Shown piece after piece: positions 17,452-26,024 of a stretch of 64,000 nt of DNA. Made by a program: the position numbers and the translations under genes. The notes beneath the pieces were generated by a model that saw nothing but the letters and a program-made list of their open reading frames with translations, was not told the DNA's origin and made no database searches. Position 1 is the stretch's first letter. Every line of letters starts with the position of its first letter. Origin of the DNA: JAGBWK01 sp964544595 (GTDB lineage: Bacteria > Bacteroidota > Bacteroidia > Bacteroidales > Muribaculaceae). Location: NCBI GenBank assembly GCA_964544595.1, contig CAZJBM010000011.1, positions 4,388 through 68,387 on the forward strand, given 5' to 3'.

Positions 17452-18480
17452 TTACTTCAGCGGATTCCACCCTTGAGCTTGAATTTGGATTTCGTTGCCG
17501 TCGCGGGTCACCAGTGCGCATCCGAGGTCTTCTTTCGTGATATGCCCTATCACTTTAATGCCTGGAAGATTTTTGATAGTTTCGTGATAGTGCAACGGAA
17601 CGGTAAACAGCAGTTCGTAGTCCTCGCCTCCGTTCATGGCGGCGGTAACAAGATTCATATTCAGCTCTTCAGCCATTACCGCGGTTTGGTAGTCGATGGG
17701 GATACGATCTTCATACACTCGGCAACCCGTGTGGCTTTGACGGCATATGTGCAGAAGCTCGGAGGACAGCCCGTCGGAAATATCCATCATCGCGGTCGGA
17801 ACAATGCCTGCCTTGTTGAGCTCCTCGATTATGTCGCGACGCGCTTCGGGCTTCAGCTGACGCTCTATCAGATACTCCTTCCCGGCGAAATCAGGCTGGA
17901 ATTCCTTCTGTCCTGCCGATGCGGTCTTTTCGCGTTCAAGAAGCTGAAGGCCCATATATGCGGCTCCAAGGTCGCCGCTGACGCATATTAAGTCGGTATC
18001 TTTTGCCCCGTCGCGATAAACGATTTTGTCTTTTGGCGCATCGCCGATCGCGGTGATGCTAATGATCAGGCCGGAACGGGAGGTGGTTGTGTCACCGCCA
18101 ACGAGATCCACACCATACATCTCGCAGGCGAGTCTCATGCCGGCATATAGCGCTTCGATATGCTCGACTGTGAATCGCTTGGAAATCGCGAGCGACACGG
18201 TGATTTGACGGGGGGTGCCGTTCATGGCGTATACATCCGACAGATTTACCACAACGGCCTTGTAGCCCAAGTGCTTCAGCGGCACGTATGTAAGGTCGAA
18301 ATGAATTCCCTCGACGAGTAGATCGGTGCTGACGAGCACCTCTGTATCGTGATACTCCATTACCGCGCAGTCGTCACCTACGCCTTTGATTGATGATTTG
18401 TTTTTCAGTTCTATGCCATCGGTGAGATGACGTATCAGGCCAAATTCGCCCAGAGTTGAAATCTCTGTTGACTGTTCCAT
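17452..18480 (-). CDS. thiL: Thiamine-monophosphate kinase
   Basis: This 342-residue enzyme makes thiamine diphosphate from thiamine monophosphate and ATP, the last step of cofactor synthesis. ThiL hallmarks are visible: GEFGLIRHLT near the N-terminus, KGVGDDCAVM with metal-binding Asp residues, STDLLVEGIHFD, NLSDVYAMNGTPRQ, GGDTT and MDISDGLSSEL. Length is normal. It is transcribed alone or with the upstream nucleoside phosphorylase (104-bp gap). The nusB promoter begins immediately after its stop codon. Confidence 0.95.
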   Translation of the reverse strand: MEQSTEISTLGEFGLIRHLTDGIELKNKSSIKGVGDDCAVMEYHDTEVLVSTDLLVEGIHFDLTYVPLKHLGYKAVVVNLSDVYAMNGTPRQITVSLAISKRFTVEHIEALYAGMRLACEMYGVDLVGGDTTTSRSGLIISITAIGDAPKDKIVYRDGAKDTDLICVSGDLGAAYMGLQLLEREKTASAGQKEFQPDFAGKEYLIERQLKPEARRDIIEELNKAGIVPTAMMDISDGLSSELLHICRQSHTGCRVYEDRIPIDYQTAVMAEELNMNLVTAAMNGGEDYELLFTVPLHYHETIKNLPGIKVIGHITKEDLGCALVTRDGNEIQIQAQGWNPLK

Positions 18481-18584
18481 TTTCAGTTATCGAAATTTCT
18501 TAAGGGTGTTGCGCCTCTCTATGATATGCAAAGACAGTGAAAAGTGCAACACCCTCAGTGGTATGAATGTATTTGTCAAGTTAA

Positions 18585-19397
18585 TTAGATGCGAGCGATA
18601 AGCCCCTTGATGAGCATAACCATTTTAGGCTCAGCTTGCTCGGCGGCTTTTTGCACTTCTTCGTGGGTGGGCACTTCTGTAATATCCTTGCCACCCAGGT
18701 CGGTGATCACAGAGATGCCATATACTTCCATTGAAGCATGGTTTGCCACTATCACTTCGGGCACTGTCGACATACCGACAGCATCGCCGCCGATAATACG
18801 GAAATACTCATATTCAGCCGGGGTTTCAAACGTCGGGCCGGGAGTGCCAACATATACTCCGTGCATAAGTCTTATTTCATTCTCTTCTGCAATTTCGTCG
18901 GCAAGCTTGATGAGACGCTTGCTATAAGCTTCGGTCATAGCGGGGAAGCGAGTGCCAAGCTCGTTGTAATTTTTGCCTCTGAGCGGATTTTCGGGGAAAA
19001 GGTTGATATGGTCGGTGATAGTCATAACGTCGCCAACCTTAAATTCTTTATTCATGCCTCCTGAAGCGTTTGACACGAATAGGGTTTCTACTCCGAGAGC
19101 TTTGAAAACTCTTACGGGGAAAGTCACTTCCTTCATGTCGTAACCTTCGTAGTAGTGAAATCTGCCCTGCATCGCTATGACGCGTTTGCCTCCAAGGGTT
19201 CCGAAAATCAGATTACCGCTGTGGCCTTCGACTGTAGAGACAGGGAAATTAGGAATTTCGGTGTAGGGAATTACAACTTGATTTTCGATAGAGTTCTTAA
19301 GGCCTCCGAGACCTGTACCGAGTATAATGGCTATTTTGGGCATATCCTCCACTTTTGAGCGGAGATATTCTGCTGTCTTGTTGATTTTTTCAAGCAT
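18585..19397 (-). CDS. Purine-nucleoside phosphorylase, class I trimeric type
   Basis: This 270-residue enzyme releases purine bases from inosine or guanosine with phosphate. Motifs include GTGLGGL (about residues 27-33), VEGHSGNLIFG, MQGRFHYYEGY (phosphate site), the SNASGGMN segment, and a GMSTVPE site (methionine near the ribose). The C-terminal part ends GGKDITEVPTHEEV. This matches the PunA/PNP (not hexameric DeoD) family. It starts 112 bp from the divergent nrdG gene. Confidence 0.93.
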   Translation of the reverse strand: MLEKINKTAEYLRSKVEDMPKIAIILGTGLGGLKNSIENQVVIPYTEIPNFPVSTVEGHSGNLIFGTLGGKRVIAMQGRFHYYEGYDMKEVTFPVRVFKALGVETLFVSNASGGMNKEFKVGDVMTITDHINLFPENPLRGKNYNELGTRFPAMTEAYSKRLIKLADEIAEENEIRLMHGVYVGTPGPTFETPAEYEYFRIIGGDAVGMSTVPEVIVANHASMEVYGISVITDLGGKDITEVPTHEEVQKAAEQAEPKMVMLIKGLIARI

Positions 19398-19433
19398 GGT
19401 GAAGTATAATTTTGGGTTGTTTACGAGTTTACG

Positions 19434-19462
19434 CGAATATAATCAAAATTTTTATTAATCAA
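19434..19462 (-). promoter_or_regulatory. Candidate promoter of the nucleoside phosphorylase gene (TTCG-type -7 box)
   Basis: On the - strand TTG (19460-19462) is followed after 18 bp by TATATTCG (19434-19441). The -7 box differs from the consensus TAnnTTTG by one base. It is one of several such variants in the window. Confidence 0.35.
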
Positions 19463-19496
19463 CCCTATTTCTATACTCCTTTTCGAGAAAAATAAA

Positions 19497-19504
19497 TAAA
19501 TTCG
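19497..19504 (+). promoter_or_regulatory. Candidate -7 box of nrdG (TTCG type)
   Basis: TAAATTCG ends only 5 bp before the nrdG ATG at 19510. If it is used, the mRNA would be leaderless or nearly so. No well-spaced TTTG box is visible upstream, so support is moderate. Confidence 0.3.
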
Positions 19505-19509
19505 CGGGC

Positions 19510-20010
19510 ATGAACGAATCTGTATCTCTAAGAGTGCTCGACATTGTGCCGGGAACGTCGGTCGACGGCATCGGATTGCGTACTTCGGTATATTTTGCCG
19601 GATGCGACCACCAATGCCCCGGTTGCCATAATCCTCAGTCATGGGATTTTGACAGCGGGGTGGATATGACCGTTGAGCATATTATAGAAATCATTGTTGA
19701 GAACGGATTTAATGTCACCTTCACAGGCGGCGATCCCGTCTACCAAATGCCCGAACTTATCGAGCTTGCCAAAGCGGTTGTCGACAAAGGCTTTGATATA
19801 TGGCTATATACGGGGTTTAAGTTCGAGCAATTGTTGAATATGAAAGGAGCTGCGGAGTTGCTCAAATACATTACTGTAGTTGTCGATGGAGAATTTTTAA
19901 TCGCAGAGCGCGATTTGTCTTTACGGTTTCGTGGCTCAGCGAATCAACGGCTTGTCGACGTGGCCGCTTCGCTTGCTTCCGGTAAAGTTAAAGAGCTTTC
20001 ATTAAATTAG
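19510..20010 (+). CDS. nrdG: Anaerobic ribonucleotide reductase activating protein
   Basis: This 166-residue radical-SAM activase contains the Fe-S motif GCDHQCPGCHNPQSWDF with Cys-x3-Cys-x2-Cys (about residues 32-39), followed by the TGGDP segment of NrdG enzymes. It forms the glycyl radical on NrdD under anaerobic conditions using S-adenosylmethionine. It stands alone between a divergent phosphorylase gene and a convergent HU-like gene. Its partner nrdD lies about 20 kb away at 39695, an unusual arrangement since the two are commonly adjacent. Confidence 0.94.
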   Translation: MNESVSLRVLDIVPGTSVDGIGLRTSVYFAGCDHQCPGCHNPQSWDFDSGVDMTVEHIIEIIVENGFNVTFTGGDPVYQMPELIELAKAVVDKGFDIWLYTGFKFEQLLNMKGAAELLKYITVVVDGEFLIAERDLSLRFRGSANQRLVDVAASLASGKVKELSLN

Positions 20011-20022
20011 AGTAAATACCGG

Positions 20023-20988
20023 TCAGGCATGGAAACCTGGCAAAAAATACATCAATGCGGTCGCGATAATCAAGCCTACCGTAAGGCCGAGCAGAAACAT
20101 TACGACCCTCATCCGTCGATCAGACGCTCGTTGCTCTACATTGAGCTCAGGGCTGATTTCAAGACCATATCCGCGTATTGAAATCTCCTGCTTTACATCT
20201 TTGGGCTTCTCGTCGAGAGTATTGTCATCCTTTTCTGTAGTATTCGCGATATTATTATCCACTGAATTATTATCCATTGAAGTCGGAATCTCTTGCGGAT
20301 ATTTCTTCATTAGCGATGGCTCTGTGTCGTCCTCTTCTTTTGGATCAACTTCAGTGGCAAAAGTTGAAATTGCAGCCGCTTCTCCCATTTCTGCCGCAAT
20401 CTCCTCCTTCTCATCTGTCTCATCAACGGCTGTATCCTCAGTTGGTTCGCTTAGCGGCGCGGGGATTTCTTCCAGTTCGCGATTTTCTTGGTGCGGTTGA
20501 GCGTTCACAGCTTCACTGCTGCTTTCTGATTGATTGTCAGCTTCTACAGTATCCGAAGCCTCCTCTTCTGAAGCTGGCAATTCTTCAGTTTCATGCTTAT
20601 TGTCAAATTCCTCTGGCGTTTCGTGAGTATCTTCTTCGGGTGATGGTGACGGCTCTTTTTCTATATTTATGGCTATTTGAGCTTCCGATTCGATGATTTG
20701 TTCAGATAACTCCTCATCGGTTGTCCCGGCCTCGACCTCTACCGGCTCGAAAAACGAGAATGGATCATTGACGCGCTGAGCGACTGCTTCGTCAGCGATG
20801 AAGTCCACCCCCCTATCTGAGACCGCAAACTCGCCGAATCCTTTGATTTTAACGCGAGAAGACTCTTTTAGCCCCTCCGAAATGACGTTGAAAGCATTTT
20901 TGACGAACTCTACGCACGCTTCATTGTCCATTCCGGTCATTAACGCTAATCTTGCTGCGAATGTATTTATCGTTAGTGTGCGGTTCAT
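20023..20988 (-). CDS. HU-family DNA-binding protein with acidic linker and C-terminal membrane anchor
   Basis: This 321-residue protein has three parts. Residues about 1-90 resemble an HU/IHF monomer (TFAARLALMTGMDNEACVEF and VKIKGFGEFAVSDRG). About 90-280 is a very acidic Glu/Asp/Ser-rich linker. Residues about 295-316 form one membrane helix (VVMFLLGLTVGLIIATALMY) preceded by a basic stretch RASDRRMR, with only five residues after it. HU-with-TM-and-SPOR proteins are known in Bacteroidetes, but no SPOR domain is present here. The start overlaps the upstream HU gene by 4 bp. A role in tethering DNA to the inner membrane is an inference from topology. Confidence 0.8.
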   Translation of the reverse strand: MNRTLTINTFAARLALMTGMDNEACVEFVKNAFNVISEGLKESSRVKIKGFGEFAVSDRGVDFIADEAVAQRVNDPFSFFEPVEVEAGTTDEELSEQIIESEAQIAINIEKEPSPSPEEDTHETPEEFDNKHETEELPASEEEASDTVEADNQSESSSEAVNAQPHQENRELEEIPAPLSEPTEDTAVDETDEKEEIAAEMGEAAAISTFATEVDPKEEDDTEPSLMKKYPQEIPTSMDNNSVDNNIANTTEKDDNTLDEKPKDVKQEISIRGYGLEISPELNVEQRASDRRMRVVMFLLGLTVGLIIATALMYFLPGFHA

Positions 20989-21260
20989 CCTTTATTGATT
21001 TTTTTGAGCAATTCACTTTCGGTAAAAGACACCTTGATTTCAGGCGGGAAAAGATAGGTTTTTCCGTCGGTTAGGTCTTTGGCGATGCGTTCATCTGATT
21101 TCTCCGGCGCAAAACTGCCGAATCCGGGTATTGACACGGTATCTCCGTCACACAGTGTGTCAGTGATAGCGGAGAACATTTCACGCGCCAGCGCCTGCGT
21201 CTCTTTATAGTCCGACCCGCTGATTTTGGCCAGTTTACTTATGAATTGCTTATTATCCAT
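20985..21260 (-). CDS. HU-family DNA-binding protein
   Basis: This 91-residue protein has the length and pattern of HU/IHF subunits: MDNKQFISKLAKISGSDYKE (helical dimer part), DTVSIPGFGSFAPEKSDERI (start of the beta arm) and a C-terminal VSFTESELLKKIN segment. The DNA-contacting arm is divergent from standard HU, lacking a clear RNP motif. It overlaps umuC by 8 bp upstream and the membrane-anchored HU gene by 4 bp downstream, so the two HU-like proteins are very likely made together. Confidence 0.85.
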   Translation of the reverse strand: MDNKQFISKLAKISGSDYKETQALAREMFSAITDTLCDGDTVSIPGFGSFAPEKSDERIAKDLTDGKTYLFPPEIKVSFTESELLKKINKG

Positions 21261-22530
21261 GGCTTGTTTTTACTGTTATGATGTCAGAGAGACGTGTGGA
21301 GTAGAAGGGTGAGAGCATATTACGGTTCACTCGACGCGTATCGGCGGTAGAAGTGGCCACGTGGAGCTTGGAGTAAGTGCCTTCCGCACTATTCACGGCA
21401 TCTATGGCCTGCATTAGCCGTTGACGCTTAATTCGGTCGAGGGCAGAGGTAAAGAGACTTTGTTGCACAGCTCGGCGATTGACTATGTCGGTCACTATCA
21501 CCCCGGCCCGTTTATAAGCATATCCCTTGCGGAATATCCCGTATAGTATGCGTATAGCATTGGTCGTTAGGGTTATAGTGTCGTCGGTCGCTTCCTCAAA
21601 CGTTATTGTGGCGTTTCCGTTGTGTTGGGGCAAATCGGGTCGGAAAGAGTTGGTCTGAATGAACACCGTCATCACTCTCGCGCACGATTTCTGCCCTCGC
21701 AGTTTCCTCGCGATATTATCGCAGAAATGACTGATCGCTTCACGCAGCGGTTCGATATCCTCAAACGCCTTACTGAATGATCGGCTTGTGCATATCTGCT
21801 TCCTGTCAGGCTCAATAGCTTCGAGGTCGATACATGGCTCGCCGTTAAGTTCGCGCCATGTCCGCTCGCCCACTATGTTGACTAAATCGCGCACGCGGCT
21901 GAGCTGTAGGTCGGCATATTGAAGGGCGGTAACGATACCTCTCTCCTTCAATCGCTTGCTGAGCCTGCGGCCAATACCCCATACTTCATTGATTTCGGTC
22001 ATCGCAAGGGCTTTTCGGCGCTTCTCGTCGTTGTCGATTATACATACTCCTCGGTAGCCTTTGTATTTTTTAGCGAAATGCGACGCGATTTTAGCAAGTG
22101 TTTTGGTTTTGGCTATGCCCAGCGACGTAGGAACTCCTATGTCGCGCCTCACCTTTTTCACAATCGCTCTGCCAACCTTCTCAGCGGCCTCGCTGTCGGA
22201 CCACGGTGAGAAGTCGAGAAAGGCTTCGTCGATGCTATATACTTCGATTTCCGGCACAATGGAGGCTATCGTGGCCATTATTCGCGAAGAAATGTCGCCA
22301 TAGAGCTTATGGTTGCCTGAAAGTGTCACCACCTTGTGCTGCTTTATCAGTTGCTTCACTTGGTATACCGGCACTCCCCTTTTTATCCCTAACGCTTTGG
22401 CTTCATTGGACATGGCTACGGCGCAGCCGTCATTGTTGCTCATCACAACGACAGGCTTGTCTACGATGTCCGGGCGAAAAATCCTCTCGCACGAAACGAA
22501 GAAGTTATTGCAGTCTATCAGTCCTATCAA
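21253..22530 (-). CDS. umuC: Y-family DNA polymerase, UmuC type
   Basis: This 425-residue translesion polymerase starts MIGLIDCNNFFVSCERIF, with the catalytic Asp in the first strand. The second catalytic motif is YSIDEAFLDF (about residue 100). The VVVMSNNDGCAVAMSNEAK segment, fingers, helix-hairpin-helix (EVWGIGRRLSKRL) and a little-finger region complete the family pattern. It lies 34 bp after umuD and, with it, forms the error-prone polymerase V pair. Unlike a classic SOS operon it sits inside a run of housekeeping genes. Confidence 0.93.
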   Translation of the reverse strand: MIGLIDCNNFFVSCERIFRPDIVDKPVVVMSNNDGCAVAMSNEAKALGIKRGVPVYQVKQLIKQHKVVTLSGNHKLYGDISSRIMATIASIVPEIEVYSIDEAFLDFSPWSDSEAAEKVGRAIVKKVRRDIGVPTSLGIAKTKTLAKIASHFAKKYKGYRGVCIIDNDEKRRKALAMTEINEVWGIGRRLSKRLKERGIVTALQYADLQLSRVRDLVNIVGERTWRELNGEPCIDLEAIEPDRKQICTSRSFSKAFEDIEPLREAISHFCDNIARKLRGQKSCARVMTVFIQTNSFRPDLPQHNGNATITFEEATDDTITLTTNAIRILYGIFRKGYAYKRAGVIVTDIVNRRAVQQSLFTSALDRIKRQRLMQAIDAVNSAEGTYSKLHVATSTADTRRVNRNMLSPFYSTRLSDIITVKTSHG

Positions 22531-22564
22531 AATCGAGAGAGAAATTTATGATGACAAATCCAAG

Positions 22565-23023
22565 CTACTTACGTCGGCGTTTCCGCTTGATCGTATGCGT
22601 GACAACTCCCCATACCGTAAACTGGTTGTCGGGAGTAACCATGATCGGGTCGAAGGTCTCGTTGGAGGGTATGAGCCATATACGGTCAGGCTCAATGCGG
22701 ATACGCTTCAAGGTAAATTCGCCGTCGACGCAACATACAACCAGGTCATCCTCCTCAGGCTCTATCGATCGGTCGATAACCAGGAGGTCGCCCTCCTCGA
22801 TACCTTCCTCTATCATCGAGTCACCCGACACGCGACCATAGAAGGTCGCTGCCGGATGCTTAACGATTTCTTTATTGAGGTCGATCGACTCGGTGATGTA
22901 ATCCTGAGCCGGCGACGGAAACCCGGCTTGGATTCCCTGGTCGGCGTAAGGAAGGGTTACATGAGTATCGGTGTCGGCTTTAATGATGTCGAGGCGCACC
23001 TCCGTGCCATTTTTTTCGGCCAT
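22565..23023 (-). CDS. umuD: UmuD, LexA-like self-cleaving subunit (S24 peptidase)
   Basis: This 152-residue protein has the family's AGFPSPAQDY self-cleavage region (Ala-Gly bond, about residues 32-33), the nucleophile Ser in GDSMIEEGI and the catalytic Lys in FTLKRI. In E. coli, RecA-stimulated cleavage gives UmuD', which activates UmuC. It starts 9 bp after the proS stop, with no room for a promoter or operator, so its transcription must come from upstream or from within proS. Confidence 0.92.
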   Translation of the reverse strand: MAEKNGTEVRLDIIKADTDTHVTLPYADQGIQAGFPSPAQDYITESIDLNKEIVKHPAATFYGRVSGDSMIEEGIEEGDLLVIDRSIEPEEDDLVVCCVDGEFTLKRIRIEPDRIWLIPSNETFDPIMVTPDNQFTVWGVVTHTIKRKRRRK

Positions 23024-23032
23024 AAATCGCGA

Positions 23033-24532
23033 TTAATAGTTGCGGGCGAATATCACGCGACGAGCCGAAGGCTTGCCTGTGACCATGCAGACTCCGGGCG
23101 TGGTGTCTGAAATCTCAGGGCCGTAGCCGTCGAGAGGTATGCATCGGATAGTGGCCTTAGTTTCATCCTTAATGCGCTCTTCGGTTTCGGTTGTGCCGTC
23201 CCAGTGAGCCAAAAGGAAGCCGCCCTTTTCTATTTCGGTTTTAAATTCTTCGTAAGAATCAACTTTACGTATCATCGAGTTGCGCATTTTGAGAGCTTTG
23301 TCGTAGATATTCTGCTGAATCTGTTCGAGAAGTTGGTTGACCGTCTGAGCGATACCGGCGATCGGAAGAGTTTCTTTTTCAAGGGTGTCGCGGCGCATCA
23401 CCTCTACTGTGCCCTCCTCAAGGTCGCGGGCTCCGACAACGAGACGCACGGGCACACCCTTGAGCTCATAGTCGGCAAACTTGAAGCCTGGACGCTTGTT
23501 GTCGGCATCATCGTATTTGACTGAAATGCCGAGCGAGCGAAGTTCCTCAACGATCGGAAGCACCTTGTCGGTGATCTGCGCAAGCTGCTCCGCGTTTTTG
23601 TAGATAGGTATGATGACAACCTGTATCGGGGCGAGATGCGGGGGCAGCACGAGGCCGTTATCGTCGGAATGAGTCATGATTAACGCGCCCATCAAGCGGG
23701 TTGACACGCCCCAAGAGTTGGCCCACACATATTCAGGCTTGTTATCTTTGTTGGCAAAAGTAACGTCGAAAGCTTTGGCGAAGTTCTGGCCGAGGTTGTG
23801 GGAAGTGCCTGCCTGCAGCGCTTTGCCGTCTTGCATCATGGCTTCAATCGTGTATGTGTTTAATGCTCCTGCAAAACGCTCGTTTGCCGATTTTACGCCT
23901 TTGATTACCGGCATAGCCATATATTTCTCTGCGAAATCGGCGTAGCAGTTAATCATCTGCACGGTTCTTGCCTCCGACTCCTCGGCGGTGGCATGAGCGC
24001 AGTGACCCTCTTGCCATAGGAACTCTGCCGTGCGGAGGAACATACGCGTGCGCATTTCCCAGCGCATCACGTTGGCCCACTGGTTTATGAGCAGCGGAAG
24101 ATCGCGCCATGAGTGTATCCAGTTCTTGTATGTGCCCCAGATAATGGTTTCTGATGTGGGACGTACGATAAGCTCTTCCTCAAGGCGAGCGTCGGGGTCA
24201 ACCACAACGCCTTTACCGTTGGGGTCATTTTTGAGGCGATAATGGGTCACGACGGCACATTCTTTCGCAAAGCCTTCAACGTGCTCCGCCTCGCGACAAA
24301 GAAACGATTTTGGAATCAAAAGGGGAAAATACGCGTTTTGAACTCCTGTATCCTTAAACATGCGGTCGAGCGTCTGCTGCATCTTCTCCCAGATGGCGTA
24401 GCCGTAAGGCTTGATGACCATGCAACCGCGCACGGCCGACTGCTCGGCCAAATCGGCTTTGACAACGAGTTCGTTGTACCACTGCGAATAGTTTTCGCTG
24501 CGTTTTGTCAGATTTTTAAGTTCTTTTGCCAT
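23033..24532 (-). CDS. proS: Prolyl-tRNA synthetase
   Basis: This 499-residue class II synthetase is of the eukaryote/archaeon-like type used by Bacteroidetes, without the bacterial editing insertion. Visible elements are the N-terminal SQWYNELVVKADLAE segment, the motif-2 region RPTSETIIWGTYKNWI followed by RWEMRTRMFLRTAEFLWQEG, the LQAGTSHNLGQNFAKAF segment, an anticodon-binding domain (about 300-400) and the zinc-binding-like C-terminal domain ending FARNY. It charges tRNA-Pro in the cytosol. It is the fifth gene of a compact nine-gene run. Confidence 0.96.
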   Translation of the reverse strand: MAKELKNLTKRSENYSQWYNELVVKADLAEQSAVRGCMVIKPYGYAIWEKMQQTLDRMFKDTGVQNAYFPLLIPKSFLCREAEHVEGFAKECAVVTHYRLKNDPNGKGVVVDPDARLEEELIVRPTSETIIWGTYKNWIHSWRDLPLLINQWANVMRWEMRTRMFLRTAEFLWQEGHCAHATAEESEARTVQMINCYADFAEKYMAMPVIKGVKSANERFAGALNTYTIEAMMQDGKALQAGTSHNLGQNFAKAFDVTFANKDNKPEYVWANSWGVSTRLMGALIMTHSDDNGLVLPPHLAPIQVVIIPIYKNAEQLAQITDKVLPIVEELRSLGISVKYDDADNKRPGFKFADYELKGVPVRLVVGARDLEEGTVEVMRRDTLEKETLPIAGIAQTVNQLLEQIQQNIYDKALKMRNSMIRKVDSYEEFKTEIEKGGFLLAHWDGTTETEERIKDETKATIRCIPLDGYGPEISDTTPGVCMVTGKPSARRVIFARNY

Positions 24533-24547
24533 TTTGTGTATGATCGA

Positions 24548-25150
24548 TTATTTTTTTTGTTTCTTAATCAGACCCTTATCGGGGATAATGAATATCTCAA
24601 GGCGACGATTGGCGGCGCGGCCCGCGCGCGAGTCATTGTCATCGATAGGTTGCGAATCGCCCATCGGGAAGCCAACCACATTGGTGACATCGAGCCCTTT
24701 TCCCTCAAAATAGTCGAGCAGAGCGTTCACGCGACCCTCTGTCAGGCCATTGAGATAGCTCTCCGAGCCGGTGTTGTCGGAGTGAACCGCAAGCACGATT
24801 TTGAACGTTTCAGGCGGCGAGAAGTATTGGCGGAAGCGGTCGAGTAACTTCGGAGCGCTTTCAAGGAGCGTAAGCTCATTGGGCACAAAGAGCTTGTCGA
24901 GAGGTATGGTGACAACCACCACTTCGCCGTTGCGCATGGTCTCAACGATGAATTTATCGTTGTAGAGATTTTTAGCCACATTGTACATGTAGGTCTTAAT
25001 CTGGCTTTGCTGCTTTAGCGGCACTTTGGGGGTACTCAGCGTGACTTCAAACTCGTCGGAGTAAGAAGTCGCCGTATCCTCCGCGTAGGCCGATAACCCG
25101 ATAAGCAGACATAGCGCTAATAAGGCATATAGTTTGATTGTTCTCAACAT
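24548..25150 (-). CDS. OmpA-family periplasmic protein
   Basis: This 200-residue protein has a signal peptide (about residues 1-23, ending AYAE), a beta-rich N-terminal region and a C-terminal OmpA-like peptidoglycan-binding domain. The domain is recognisable by VLAVHSDNTGSESYLNGLTE, RVNALLDYF and AANRRLEIFI. It lacks the 8-strand barrel of full OmpA and ends in a basic tail KKQKK. It probably sits in the periplasm near peptidoglycan. It is placed 13 bp after a small acidic gene and 15 bp before proS. Confidence 0.85.
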   Translation of the reverse strand: MLRTIKLYALLALCLLIGLSAYAEDTATSYSDEFEVTLSTPKVPLKQQSQIKTYMYNVAKNLYNDKFIVETMRNGEVVVVTIPLDKLFVPNELTLLESAPKLLDRFRQYFSPPETFKIVLAVHSDNTGSESYLNGLTEGRVNALLDYFEGKGLDVTNVVGFPMGDSQPIDDNDSRAGRAANRRLEIFIIPDKGLIKKQKK

Positions 25151-25163
25151 AAATAATCATTGA

Positions 25164-25475
25164 TTAGAAATCGAGCAGCGAATCCTCGTAGTCAAGCTCG
25201 GCTTGCACTATTATGGGGAGGTCGGCGAAATCGATGTTAGCGCCTTTATCTTTGCGGAGCATTCTCGAAATATAGTCGACAAGTTCGGCGGCAACATCCT
25301 CGTCGTCGTCAGCCTCAAAGTCATCGTCGATGTCGAGCATACCGTTTTCCTCGTAGTAGTCCCAGATCATGTCGATGATGTTGATTAATTCATCCTCGTC
25401 GTAGGTCTTGCGGTTGGCGTCGGCAAGTGCCTTATTTATGGCTATTATTGCTTTATTCTCGTCGAAAGATTCCAT
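25164..25475 (-). CDS. Conserved acidic protein of unknown function
   Basis: This 103-residue protein is strongly acidic, with a run of Asp/Glu in the middle (DIDDDFEADDDEDVAAE). It has no signal peptide, membrane helix or recognised motif and is predicted mostly helical. Its place between rimM and the OmpA-like gene, with 13-bp gaps on each side, makes it a genuine operon member. I do not recognise a function. Confidence 0.75.
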   Translation of the reverse strand: MESFDENKAIIAINKALADANRKTYDEDELINIIDMIWDYYEENGMLDIDDDFEADDDEDVAAELVDYISRMLRKDKGANIDFADLPIIVQAELDYEDSLLDF

Positions 25476-25488
25476 AATAGATATATGT

Positions 25489-26019
25489 TTATTTTAGATT
25501 TAACATTCCCTCAGGCAGATCGAATGTTATTATTTTGTTATCAGTGTCGATTTCGGCGATAAACTCGTCGGCTACAGGGATTAAAACCTCTCCGTTTGGA
25601 GTCTCGGCTATGAACAGCACATTGTCGGTCGAGTCTTCGATGTCGACAATTTTGCCGCTCAACGTTCGGTCTTCGTCGGCGATAGCATAGCCTATTAAAT
25701 CTTCGGCGTAAAATCCCGGCTCGCTTTCGGTGTTGTCCTCCAGATTATCCTGAACTTCTTCATTTAATCCGTATATGACATGATTTTTCAAGAGCGTTGC
25801 CTCAGTCTCATTGCCTATGCCGTCGATAGTGAGTAATTGGGAGTGCGGACCCCGGCAACGGAACGACGAGACGAAAAACGGCACATAGATACCGTTAATC
25901 TCGCATATTAGGCAGCTGACGTCGTCGGGATTGACGTCGAGCATAGCGTTCAGCTCCCCTTTTATGCCGTGGGGTTGACCGAATCGCCCTATCTCCGTAA
26001 TCATATCATCGGTAATCAT
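25489..26019 (-). CDS. rimM: Ribosome maturation factor RimM
   Basis: This 176-residue protein has the N-terminal RimM barrel (IGRFGQPHGIKGELNAML, about residues 10-27) and a C-terminal PRC-barrel-like domain (LIGYAIADEDRTLSGKIVDI and EVLIPVADEFIAEID). RimM assists 30S head assembly by binding S19. It follows the DUF4290 gene by 5 bp. The usual rimM-trmD-rplS context is not seen here. Confidence 0.94.
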   Translation of the reverse strand: MITDDMITEIGRFGQPHGIKGELNAMLDVNPDDVSCLICEINGIYVPFFVSSFRCRGPHSQLLTIDGIGNETEATLLKNHVIYGLNEEVQDNLEDNTESEPGFYAEDLIGYAIADEDRTLSGKIVDIEDSTDNVLFIAETPNGEVLIPVADEFIAEIDTDNKIITFDLPEGMLNLK

Positions 26020-26024
26020 CGCCG

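Noticed and set aside
20141..20500. Ser-rich open frame on the + strand
   Set aside because: It is antisense to the acidic linker of the membrane-anchored HU protein; the Ser/Ile composition mirrors Glu/Asp codons.
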